This document shows, one piece after another, positions 1 to 5,747 of a stretch of 8,788 nucleotides of DNA. The position numbers were made by a program, and so were the translations under genes. The notes below the pieces were generated by a model. It did not search any database and was not told where the DNA came from. It worked only from the letters and a program-made list of their open reading frames with translations. Source of the stretch: Candidatus Methanophagales archaeon (lineage in GTDB: Archaea; Halobacteriota; Syntropharchaeia; Alkanophagales; Methanospirareceae); NCBI GenBank assembly GCA_021161765.1, contig JAGGZZ010000128.1, forward strand, positions 1-8,788, written 5' to 3'. The stretch's first letter is position 1, and each line of letters begins with the position of its first letter.

Positions 1-1
1 C

Positions 2-616
2 TTAAACCGTAAAAATTTTGTATTTCATGTTCTCGTCTATTATTTCCTCTTCTATTCGCTTTGCAATTATCTTCTCAGGATGATGAAGTCCTTTAACTCG
101 TTTCGTGAGGTCTTCGAAACCGGAAAACTTCCCTTTCTCCCTCTCTTCCACTATCGCCCACATCAATTTCTTCCCTATCCCGGGCATCAAATCGAGTGTG
201 TGCAATCTCGTGGTGATGGGTTTTGCTTCGTTGAACACCCGTATAAATCTTTCTTCGTTCTCCTTTACTATTTTCTCCAGAACATAAGAAAGTTCTACCT
301 TTGCCGTCTGTGTCAGTTCCGTATATCTCAATCGCTTGATTACATGGTCTATTACATCTCGCTCCCCCTCTCCAATATATACGCGTTCATACACCGCCGG
401 GATTTTATCTTTCTTCGGTGAAAGTTCCATTAAGACGAACTTAGCCTCGCCAACAGCCTGAACAAGTGGCTTTTTCTGATATACCGGTCGAGAATCTTCG
501 GAGTGCCCATAGGGCAAATAATCGAGGATATAAACATGCGTTTCCCGTTTCTTTTCCCTTCCGCTTTCCCTTCCCCTCTCTATCCTACCCCTCTTTTCAT
601 ACTCGCTTCCTCTCAT
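2..616 (-). CDS. DUF655 (COG1491) predicted RNA-binding protein
   Basis: A 204-residue protein of the archaeal DUF655/COG1491 family, which is predicted to bind nucleic acid and has no firmly assigned reaction. The family signature VYILDYLPYG lies at about residues 28-37, followed by an OB-like beta-rich part to about residue 85. A helix-hairpin-helix segment follows at about 141-175 (LDLMPGIGKKLMWAIVEE). The first 27 residues are a highly charged Arg/Glu/Lys leader, longer than I expect for the family. The ATG at 616 is kept because no other Met occurs before residue 63 and a purine-rich stretch (AGAGGGGAGAGGGG) directly precedes it. It lies downstream of rpoF on the same strand, the usual euryarchaeal order, where ksgA normally comes next; that position falls outside the window. 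The stop codon is at 2-4, so the gene is complete. Confidence 0.85.
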   Translation of the reverse strand: MRGSEYEKRGRIERGRESGREKKRETHVYILDYLPYGHSEDSRPVYQKKPLVQAVGEAKFVLMELSPKKDKIPAVYERVYIGEGERDVIDHVIKRLRYTELTQTAKVELSYVLEKIVKENEERFIRVFNEAKPITTRLHTLDLMPGIGKKLMWAIVEEREKGKFSGFEDLTKRVKGLHHPEKIIAKRIEEEIIDENMKYKIFTV

Positions 617-698
617 CCCCTCTCCCCTCTAAAACTTTTTAGAAACTTTTTTTAAAAAAAATCAAAAAATTCAAACTTTTTTGTTTTCTGCAACTCAT
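617..698 (-). terminator. rpoF-DUF655 spacer with U-rich runs
   Basis: Read on the minus strand, this 82-bp spacer carries a run of six T (664-669) and a run of eight T (654-661) soon after the rpoF stop codon. That is the usual form of an intrinsic euryarchaeal terminator, with no stem required. It continues into an A/T-rich stretch and then the purine-rich ribosome binding region of the DUF655 gene. It could therefore separate two transcripts or only weaken read-through. No convincing TATA box could be singled out in it. Confidence 0.4.
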
Positions 699-1082
699 TC
701 ATTCATACTTGGCAACGCAATCAAGTATTTTTTCTATGTTTGCCTCGGTAAGTGTGAATCGCTCCTTCGCATAGATTGCTCGAACCTCACTCTTGCTCTT
801 TGGCATCAGGTCAGCAATCCGAACGGCAATCTCCTCTTTTGTTTTCTCTAACTCCAGAAGCTCATTTACAAGCGCTCTTGACTCTTTAGCTCCGAGTTTT
901 GCGAACTTTGTCGTGTTCTCAACCGCTTTTCTTCGTTCGAACCTCATTTCGTCCTCTTCCGCCGCCTCTTTCCCTTCATTTTTCTTTTTCTTCACGTGCT
1001 CACGCTTCCTCGGTGCAGTCAAAATCTCCTTGGCTTCTGCGAGTGTCAGAGTCGATTCCTCGATTATATCCTTTACTATCAT
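699..1082 (-). CDS. rpoF: DNA-directed RNA polymerase subunit F (Rpb4-like)
   Basis: A 127-residue RpoF, the archaeal counterpart of eukaryotic Rpb4. With RpoE (Rpb7) it forms the stalk of RNA polymerase and helps in initiation and RNA handling. Family features are the N-terminal strand/helix ending in LTLAEAKEIL (residues 12-21), the RRKAVENTTKFAKL helix (50-63), and the HRDC-like C-terminal half with EEIAVRIADLMPKS (83-96) and VRAIYAKERFTL (100-111). A highly charged Lys/Glu insert at about residues 30-46 makes it slightly longer than the roughly 110-120 residues I expect. The ATG at 1082 has a Shine-Dalgarno GAGGT seven bases upstream. The ribosomal protein L21e gene that often precedes rpoF is missing here; ahcY faces away from it instead. 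Confidence 0.9.
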   Translation of the reverse strand: MIVKDIIEESTLTLAEAKEILTAPRKREHVKKKKNEGKEAAEEDEMRFERRKAVENTTKFAKLGAKESRALVNELLELEKTKEEIAVRIADLMPKSKSEVRAIYAKERFTLTEANIEKILDCVAKYE

Positions 1083-1162
1083 TTCTTTTACCTCTACCCC
1101 GATATTGCCGCCTTACCTTCTTCTACTTTTCGTTACCTGTATTAAACAACAAGCAAAAAGGA

Positions 1163-1180
1163 AATAAAAAGCTTTTTATT
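1163..1180. promoter_or_regulatory. Palindromic AT-rich element between rpoF and ahcY
   Basis: The sequence aataaaaagctttttatt is a perfect 18-bp inverted repeat centred at 1171/1172. On either strand it offers an A-rich element followed by a TATA-like TTTTTATT, at a distance suited to ahcY (leader of about 30-35 bases) and to rpoF (about 55-60 bases). I read it as a shared, back-to-back TATA region for the two divergent genes. A second TATA-like stretch, taatatatt at 1182-1190, could serve ahcY instead, with a start about eight bases later. It could also be an operator or chance AT-rich symmetry. Confidence 0.45.
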
Positions 1181-1215
1181 GTAATATATTCTACAAGTTC
1201 AGTAAACAGTAGGAC

Positions 1216-1223
1216 AAGGAGGT
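1216..1223 (+). promoter_or_regulatory. Strong Shine-Dalgarno of ahcY with a two-codon ORF
   Basis: AAGGAGGT is a near-perfect anti-16S match, but it lies 12 bases before the ahcY ATG at 1236, longer than usual. An ATG directly after it (1224) begins a Met-Ile-stop mini-ORF ending at 1232, three bases before the ahcY start. The later in-frame ATG at 1311 would remove conserved N-terminal sequence, so 1236 remains the best start. Confidence 0.6.
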
Positions 1224-1235
1224 ATGATTTAACGT

Positions 1236-2492
1236 ATGAATAATTACAGAGTAAAGGACATAAGCCTTGCAGAAGGCGGAAAAAGGAGAATAGAGTGGGT
1301 CGGTGGTAGAATGTCGGTTTTGAGCATAATAAGGGCGAGATACGAGCGTGAGAAGCCGTTAGAAGGTGTAAATGTGGTAGCATGCTTGCACGTCACGGTG
1401 GAGACGGCGAATCTTGTCTTAGCACTAAAAGCGGGAGGTGCGGAAGTTGCACTTACGGCTGCCAATCCGCTCTCTACGCAGGATGACATAGCTGCTGCTT
1501 TGGCTTCGCTCGGGATAAGAACATACGCATTCCGGGGACAGAGTAACGAGGAATATTACGAATGCCTGGATGAGGCACTCAGGATAGAACCTTCGATAGT
1601 GCTTGACGATGGCGGCGATGCAACTACAAAGATTCATACAGAACACGAAGAACAGATGAAAAACATAATGGGCGGCTGTGAAGAGACGACCACGGGCGTG
1701 ATAAGACTTCACGCAAGAGCAAAGGAGAACAAGCTGGGCTTCCCTTTTATCGCGGTTAACGATGCAGAGACGAAAATGATGTTTGATAACCGATACGGAA
1801 CCGGGCAGAGCACAATTCATGGCGTGATGAATGCGACAAATATTCTCCTTGCAGGCAAGGTTGTCGTAGTAGCCGGCTACGGCTGGTGTGGACGAGGAGT
1901 AGCGCTGAGGGCAAAGGGGCTGGGCTCATCCGTGGTAGTAGTGGAGACAAACCCGCGGAAAGCATTAGAAGCGGTTATGGATGGATACAGGGCGATGCCG
2001 ATGCGAGAAGCGGCAAAAATCGGTGACCTCTTTATCACTGCTACCGGCGATACGTCGGTTATACGCGGCGAGCATATCGAGTTGATGAAAGACGGCACAA
2101 TTCTTGCCAATGCAGGTCATTTTAATGTCGAGATAAACACAAACGACCTGGAAGAGATGGCAGTGGCGAAAAACGAGGTAAAAGAGAATGTGGTTGAATA
2201 TCGGATGACCGACGGCAGGAAGCTGTATCTGCTTTCCGAAGGCCGACTTGTAAACCTCGCCGCGGCATACGGGCATCCTCCAGAGGTGATGGACATGAGT
2301 TTCGCAAATCAGGCGTTGTGCGTGAGGTACATAGTAGAGAATCATGAGAAGCTTCGTAAAGAGGTATATCCTGTACCGAAGGATATAGACGAGGAAGTGG
2401 CTCGATTGAAGCTGAAGTCAATGGGCGTGGAGGTAGAGGAACTGACGGAAGAGCAGAAGAAATATCTCAGCTCATGGGATTTTGGGACGTAG
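1236..2492 (+). CDS. ahcY: Adenosylhomocysteinase (archaeal type)
   Basis: A 418-residue NAD-dependent S-adenosylhomocysteine hydrolase, which splits the product of SAM-dependent methylation into homocysteine and adenosine in the cytosol. Visible signatures are LHVTVETANL at 51-60 (with the catalytic-type His52), LDDGGDAT at 123-130, EETTTGV at 149-155, and the Lys180/Asp184 pair in NDAETKMMFDNRYG. The Rossmann motif GYGWCGRG is at 214-221, with Glu237 placed to bind the NAD ribose. NLAAAYGHP is at 340-348. The C-terminus ends in WDFGT and lacks the Lys/Tyr tail that mammalian enzymes donate to a neighbouring subunit, as in the archaeal/Thermotoga type. In Methanocaldococcus the homologue was reported to prefer S-inosylhomocysteine, so the true substrate here may be either. 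The gene stands alone on the plus strand, diverging from rpoF. Confidence 0.96.
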   Translation: MNNYRVKDISLAEGGKRRIEWVGGRMSVLSIIRARYEREKPLEGVNVVACLHVTVETANLVLALKAGGAEVALTAANPLSTQDDIAAALASLGIRTYAFRGQSNEEYYECLDEALRIEPSIVLDDGGDATTKIHTEHEEQMKNIMGGCEETTTGVIRLHARAKENKLGFPFIAVNDAETKMMFDNRYGTGQSTIHGVMNATNILLAGKVVVVAGYGWCGRGVALRAKGLGSSVVVVETNPRKALEAVMDGYRAMPMREAAKIGDLFITATGDTSVIRGEHIELMKDGTILANAGHFNVEINTNDLEEMAVAKNEVKENVVEYRMTDGRKLYLLSEGRLVNLAAAYGHPPEVMDMSFANQALCVRYIVENHEKLRKEVYPVPKDIDEEVARLKLKSMGVEVEELTEEQKKYLSSWDFGT

Positions 2493-2520
2493 GCAATGGG
2501 CAATGGGCACTAGCCACTAG
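2493..2520 (+). repeat. Four 7-bp degenerate repeat units after ahcY
   Basis: Immediately after the ahcY stop codon the sequence splits into heptads: gcaatgg, gcaatgg, gcactag, ccactag. Two units are identical and two share the cactag core. It is non-coding and too short to be a CRISPR array. It resembles the short heptamer strings that litter intergenic DNA of some environmental genomes, and it sits at the edge of the decay zone containing the transposase remnant. Confidence 0.6.
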
Positions 2521-2565
2521 GGGTTAACTTTGATATAACCCAAGGACGTTTTTGACGATATTTTT
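2521..2565 (+). terminator. Candidate ahcY terminator
   Basis: GGGTTA at 2521-2526 can pair with TAACCC at 2536-2541 around a nine-base loop. Two runs of five T follow at 2549-2553 and 2561-2565 on the plus strand. The position, 28 bases after the ahcY stop, suits transcription termination. The stem is only six pairs, and the T runs alone may be what matters in an archaeon. Confidence 0.4.
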
Positions 2566-2591
2566 CGGGTTATTGATCTCATGATTATTCC

Positions 2592-2708
2592 CTACCAGAT
2601 CACTATCGCCGTGCCGTGATGCATCCCCAGAACGGCATCGGTGGTATATCCCGGACTTACGCCACCCATCACGGCTATTCTCGCTTCTTCTACTGCTCCC
2701 GCTCTCGC
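2592..2708 (-). other. Possible 38-residue coding remnant, unrecognised
   Basis: Between two stop codons on the minus strand lies a 38-codon stretch that reads like real protein, with segments such as AVEEARIAVMGGVSPG and TTDAVLGMHHGTAIV. It has no convincing start and stops abruptly. It directly abuts the 5' edge of transposase similarity (about 2715). It could be the broken end of a gene interrupted by the insertion sequence. I do not recognise the family, and chance coding potential is a real alternative. Confidence 0.25.
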
Positions 2709-3279
2709 TTAGGGCAAACAAAAAAAATTCGAAAAACTGGCGCTGGCCGAAAGAAGATTGAGATCAAAAACCACAAAATTGCGGAAGATGTTGAAGCGAT
2801 TATGGACGAGAACACAGCAGGAGACCCAATGAGCTTTTTAAAATGGACGAATAAATCGACATATGCGATAGCGGAAGAATTGAGTCTTCGTGGACACAAA
2901 ATTAGTGCGGAAACCGTTAGGTTGCTTAAAAAAAAAACGGGATTACTCACTTCAAGCTAATGTGAAGTCCAAGGAAGGCGGTTCTGGGCCGGAAAGAGAT
3001 GCCCAGTTCCGATACATAAATGAACAAGTGAAAAAATTTGTTGTGCGAGGTGACCCTGTTATATCTGTGGATACAAAGAAAAGAGAACTTGTAGGGGACT
3101 TCAAAAACCAGGGCAAAACCTGTAGAAAGAAAGGAGAAGCAAAAGAAGTCAATACTTATGACTTTCTCTCACTGGCAGTTGAGGTAGGAATTCCCTATGG
3201 AGCCTATGACATTAATAGAAACGAAGGATTTGTGAATGTTGGCATTAGCCGTGACACTTCTGAATTTTGGAGTGTTTAA
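2616..3279 (+). pseudogene. ISAzo13-family transposase remnant, truncated and frameshifted
   Basis: This is a fragment of a DDE transposase resembling the ISAzo13 family. Similarity begins near 2715 (KKIRKTGAGRKKIE), although the reading frame opens with an ATG at 2616 whose first 35 or so codons look unrelated. The first frame (2616-2960) carries GDPMSFLKWTNKSTYAIAEEL and HKISAETVRLLKKK. The second frame (2890-3279) continues with DYSLQANVKS, DAQFRYINEQVKKF, VISVDTKKRELVGDFKNQGK (first catalytic Asp) and IPYGAYDINRNEGFVNVGI, then stops just after DTSEF. The frames meet in a run of ten A (2928-2937); removing one A restores the family sequence. The N-terminal DNA-binding region and the C-terminal half with the remaining DDE residues are missing, so it cannot be active. 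No terminal inverted repeats were identified. Confidence 0.8.
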
Positions 3280-3354
3280 AAATCTGACAGGTTATTTTCT
3301 GGCAAGCCCTTAGGAGAACAGGCGTATAACTTTTGGACGGTAAGTACGGTCACA

Positions 3355-3666
3355 CTAAACGAAATTGGTATCAATCTGCATTTCCTGTAAAAAAGCGCTT
3401 TTTCGCTCATATATCTCTTTCCTCTCCTCAACGATAGCATCTACCGGCGCCACTCCAGAACAAATTTCATTTGATATGAATTGCCATTCCCTCAGATTTC
3501 TTAGTGCCGTTATCATAGAATCTCCCGGGGTATCAAACTCTTTGCGCCTCACTTTACGCGTTAAATACTGCAAGAAATCAAGAAGTAACTCCCTTTCAAT
3601 CTTTCCACCATCTGCCCATACTAATTTCGGTGGTAAATTACTCCATAATTCCGAAGGAGTGTCTTT
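3355..3666 (-). pseudogene. Segment 4 of the broken gene: C-terminus
   Basis: An open frame of 103 codons from after a TGA at 3669-3667 to a TAG at 3355-3357. It has protein-like composition throughout (PSELWSNLPPKLVWADGGK, LLLDFLQYLTRKVRRKEFD, SMITALRNLREWQFISNEI). A start at the ATG at 3573 exists only as an in-frame Gln/Met position and has no ribosome binding site, so the longer open frame is a better description. It ends in DTNFV, 75 bases from the convergent end of the transposase remnant. No family recognised. Confidence 0.45.
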
Positions 3667-3913
3667 TCATACTCAACCACCTCATTTGCTTCAAAGCACG
3701 TTTTGCTTCAGGATACCACGGCATTACCGCCAGAGCTTCTTTTAAAAACCTTTCTCCTGCTTCATAATCGTGTTCCACATTCATTTTAAAAACTGCGAGA
3801 TTATGTAAAGACCTTGCTTTAATCTCTTTCGGTTTATTTGCGGTTTGATAGTTGATAACCGCCTTTTCGTAATGCTCAAATGATTTGACAAAAACATCAG
3901 GCAGCCCCCCCAT
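3638..3913 (-). pseudogene. Segment 3 of the broken gene: TPR region
   Basis: A 91-codon frame beginning within the G run. It contains one good tetratricopeptide-like repeat and a preceding helix (SFEHYEKAVINYQTANKP), ending with KALAV/P-Y-EA spacing typical of TPR helix B. The last ten or so codons (after KRALKQ) no longer fit. The overlapping third frame (NEVVEYEKT) and then segment 4 carry on the protein-like reading. TPRs usually mediate protein contacts; no partner can be named. Confidence 0.5.
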
Positions 3914-4083
3914 TCAAGCGTGTTAGCTCTGTTCTTTGCCATATAGTCTCTGAAGTAATCTAAAAGAGATGGTGGCGATTCTAATTCTTCCAGTATTATA
4001 TCTTTGTAATTTTCTTCGGTTAAAACGACATTATAGTCCTTTTTGATTTTTGCTAAGTATCTGTGCAGACTCTTTTTCGCCAT
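3781..4083 (-). pseudogene. Segment 2 of the broken gene: charged helical region
   Basis: An open frame of 100 codons from an ATG at 4083 that has no Shine-Dalgarno. Codons immediately upstream in this frame (IDFFYT) line up with NNRFF of segment 1, so the ATG is probably internal. The meaningful part is about residues 1-60 (KSLHRYLAKIKKDYNVVLTE through DYMAKNRANTLEWGG). After the run of seven G the frame turns into low-quality sequence, while the TPR-like reading continues in the next frame. Confidence 0.5.
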
Positions 4084-4291
4084 GGTGTAGAAAAAATCTA
4101 TTATTCAATCTTAGTATCCCTCTGTCACTTTCGTCCTTAATACCTTCAACGAGGAAAAGTCTTCGCGGGAAAGAGCCATTAAAACCGCAATCTGCACATT
4201 CTACGGGTCCAAAGTCCCTGAAGCCCTTTCTCTTATCCAATTTTTCTATTTCCCTATCTGATAGTTCACGTACTCTTATTATGTTTTTCAT
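4031..4291 (-). pseudogene. Segment 1 of the broken gene: CxxC-containing N-terminus
   Basis: An 86-codon open frame starting at the ATG at 4291, which follows a purine-rich GGGAGGGAG about ten bases upstream. The plausible protein part runs to RGILRLNNRFF. The last 20 or so codons overlap the next frame by 53 bases and are probably out-of-frame read-through after an indel in the T run at 4091-4096. One CxxC at residues 33-36 could be half of a zinc site; no partner pair is visible in the later segments. If this is instead a real small gene, it would be an 86-residue protein of unknown function. Confidence 0.5.
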
Positions 4292-4327
4292 GTTCTATAT
4301 TCTCCCTCCCTTTCTGTTGCAACAAAC

Positions 4328-4549
4328 TCAACTCGACCCCTCTTTCTCCTCCTCTTCTTCCTCATCCACTTCAAAAGTATATCTCGTGAATATAGGATAA
4401 TAGTAGTTAAAAAACACCCAAAAGGAATCTGCTCTGGGCAAATACAATTCACGGACAATGCGGTAATACGGATAAATCAGAGCAATAGCCAAAAGCAGAA
4501 TGAATATTATCATGACGATAACCCCGCTCACTTTTATCCTGCAACCCAT
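4328..4549 (-). CDS. Small single-pass membrane protein, unknown function
   Basis: A 73-residue protein starting at the ATG at 4549 (MGCRIKVSG). GGAG at 4556-4559 lies six bases upstream. A TTG four codons earlier would consume that site, so it is the less likely start. One strong transmembrane segment spans about residues 9-28 (VIVMIIFILLLAIALIYPYY). An aromatic stretch (FWVFFNYYYPIFTRYTF) follows, and then a strongly acidic tail (six consecutive Glu). The basic N-terminus suggests the tail faces outward, though orientation is a guess. It lies 36 bases upstream of the broken TPR gene on the same strand. No homologous family recognised. Confidence 0.6.
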   Translation of the reverse strand: MGCRIKVSGVIVMIIFILLLAIALIYPYYRIVRELYLPRADSFWVFFNYYYPIFTRYTFEVDEEEEEEKEGSS

Positions 4550-4618
4550 CTTAAACTCCAACTAAAAGAAGGTTCTTGCCCTACTTCGTCCAGTCCTTTA
4601 TCGAATCCTTTCTTGTCA

Positions 4619-4651
4619 ACCTTTTTCTAAAAGTTTGAAAAAGAAGAAGAG
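4619..4651 (-). terminator. Candidate terminator after cbiS
   Basis: On the minus strand the bases after the cbiS stop codon read as a pyrimidine-rich tract with T runs (cttcttctttttcaaactttt). That is consistent with an archaeal intrinsic terminator ending the cobD-cbiS transcript before the small membrane-protein gene. There is no strong stem. Confidence 0.35.
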
Positions 4652-5701
4652 TTAGCCAAGCATCTTACTCATGCAGCCCGCTATCAGTCCACCAATGGCA
4701 TCATCCATGAAAACATCCAGTTGGCTCAATATCCCGGGCTTCCTCGTATCGTAGTAGAAGAAATTAAAAAGCGCCTTTTTCCCTCCTATATATTCCGCTA
4801 TGTCAATGCCTATTAGCTCATCAGTGACAATACATGCTGCATCTTCCTCACCCGCCTTACCTGCTCTGCCCTTTCTTATCTCTTCCTCATCCGAGTGCAG
4901 CGCCGCTGCCAGCAGCAATGCCACGTTCGCATCCGAACATTCCTTCTTTATTGTCGCTTCCAACCTCCTTTTTAGCTCTTGTTCTCCTGCGCCTTCTTCT
5001 CCTTCTACGGGCGTCACATAGAGTTCCAGAGCTGTTGATACCATATCTTCTAAATATATCCCTCGTTCTTCCAGCCTTTTCAGTATCGGTCTGTCCACCG
5101 TTAACCCATTATGTCGAAAAAGAGCTGCCTTTACGCCTTCTCTCACCACCTTGTACACGGCACTTCCTAACTTCGTTGCCTTACCCGCAAATATCTCCTC
5201 CCCTTCTCCCTTCTCTAAACGGTTTTTACCATAACAGGCAACAACCACGGAATCAGTAGAATCGCCTGTGAACAGGTCTCCCTGCTCATCTCGCATATCA
5301 AGGTCAAATAGAGCTGCTGTTTTCGCTTCCGTCGCTACAATTAGCGTATTCGCCATTGCACCCTGAGACAGGTTCTTCTCTATCACTAAGATTATGTTTA
5401 TCGTTGATGCGGATATGCCCGCGGTGATAATCGCCGTTATAGCCCCTTTCTTCTTGATTACGGCATTCTCCATTGGCACCGCAGTCATTATTCCAACCAC
5501 CTTTTCCTTTTCTAATTCTTTTTCCTCGATAAAGGAATCAAAGACCGCAAAAGCATCGCCATGGAAATCCTCGCTTACGTTCAAGTTTATTATCGTGCTG
5601 CACGTTCTAACAGAACCACCGTTATAGACCGCAGAACTCAAGACATTGAAATTCGCATTCGCATGCACCGCAATATATCCTTTCTCTCTTTCTATTTTCA
5701 T
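4652..5701 (-). CDS. cbiS: CbiS: adenosylcobinamide amidohydrolase / alpha-ribazole-phosphate phosphatase fusion
   Basis: A 349-residue two-domain cobamide enzyme. The N-terminal part (about 1-200) is CbiZ, which cleaves adenosylcobinamide to adenosylcobyric acid for salvage. Its marks are VLSSAVYNGG (20-29), GIMTAVP (70-76), ITAGISASTINIIL (92-105), ATEAKTAAL (123-131), TGDSTDSVVVA (145-155) and FAGKATKLG (171-179). The C-terminal part (about 205-349) is CobZ, a PgpA-like phosphatase acting on alpha-ribazole phosphate or the cobalamin phosphate. It has DELIG (294-298), YYDTRKPG (316-323) and DDAIGG (333-338). The same fusion was characterised in Methanopyrus kandleri. The ATG at 5701 has AAAGGAG six bases upstream. 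It follows cobD after 46 bases on the same strand, supporting a corrinoid operon. All expected motifs are present. Confidence 0.93.
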   Translation of the reverse strand: MKIEREKGYIAVHANANFNVLSSAVYNGGSVRTCSTIINLNVSEDFHGDAFAVFDSFIEEKELEKEKVVGIMTAVPMENAVIKKKGAITAIITAGISASTINIILVIEKNLSQGAMANTLIVATEAKTAALFDLDMRDEQGDLFTGDSTDSVVVACYGKNRLEKGEGEEIFAGKATKLGSAVYKVVREGVKAALFRHNGLTVDRPILKRLEERGIYLEDMVSTALELYVTPVEGEEGAGEQELKRRLEATIKKECSDANVALLLAAALHSDEEEIRKGRAGKAGEEDAACIVTDELIGIDIAEYIGGKKALFNFFYYDTRKPGILSQLDVFMDDAIGGLIAGCMSKMLG

Positions 5702-5720
5702 ACCGTACTCCTTTTATAAC

Positions 5721-5747
5721 CACAGATTACACAGATTACACAGATTT
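5721..5747. repeat. Three tandem 9-bp repeats between cobD and cbiS
   Basis: Three direct copies of cacagatta (the third ends in ttt) fill most of the 46-base gap between cobD and cbiS. The unit matches, from memory, a short tandem string found between genes in many unrelated environmental genomes. It leaves only a short leader with the ribosome binding site for cbiS. No spacers are present, so it is not a CRISPR. Confidence 0.75.

Larger units (their letters stand above)
3355..4291 (-). pseudogene. Unrecognised TPR-containing gene broken by several frameshifts
   Basis: Consecutive minus-strand open frames read as one disrupted gene of roughly 300 or more codons. They run frame to frame: 4291 to about 4095, 4100 to about 3908, 3911 to about 3680, a short third frame around 3689-3660, then 3666 to 3355. 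Two of the joins fall in homopolymers: six T (4091-4096) and seven G (3905-3911). The N-terminal piece has a single CxxC motif (VECADCGFNG). The middle is rich in charged helices. The third piece has a recognisable tetratricopeptide repeat (ARSLHNLAVFKM...DYEAGERFLKEALAVMPWYPEA). It begins 36 bases after the small membrane-protein gene and may have been in its operon. The alternative is separate short overlapping genes, but only the first ATG has a good ribosome binding site (GGGAGGGAG). Function is unknown. Confidence 0.6.

Noticed and set aside
1425..1820. 131-codon open frame on the minus strand inside ahcY
   Set aside because: It is fully antisense to a strongly conserved enzyme and is Cys/Leu/Ser-rich without any domain; a shadow of the ahcY codon pattern.
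2524..2721. 65-codon minus-strand open frame beside the transposase
   Set aside because: It is Ser/Arg-rich low-complexity sequence with no start signal; the alternative frame over 2592-2708 is more protein-like.
2928..2937. Programmed -1 frameshift for the transposase
   Set aside because: The frame change required is +1, and the gene lacks both ends, so a functional -1 signal is not supported.
3365..3745. 126-codon plus-strand open frame
   Set aside because: It is antisense to the broken TPR gene. The minus-strand reading has better protein character (TPR motif, charged helices) and the plus reading has no start signals.
4834..5259. 141-codon plus-strand open frame rich in Pro, Leu and Ser
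   Set aside because: It is antisense to the cbiS coding region, which has full family motifs. Its low-complexity composition reflects the Glu/Lys/Gly codons of the real gene.
5721..5747. Possible CRISPR array
   Set aside because: The units are contiguous 9-bp copies without spacers, and there is no leader or cas gene.
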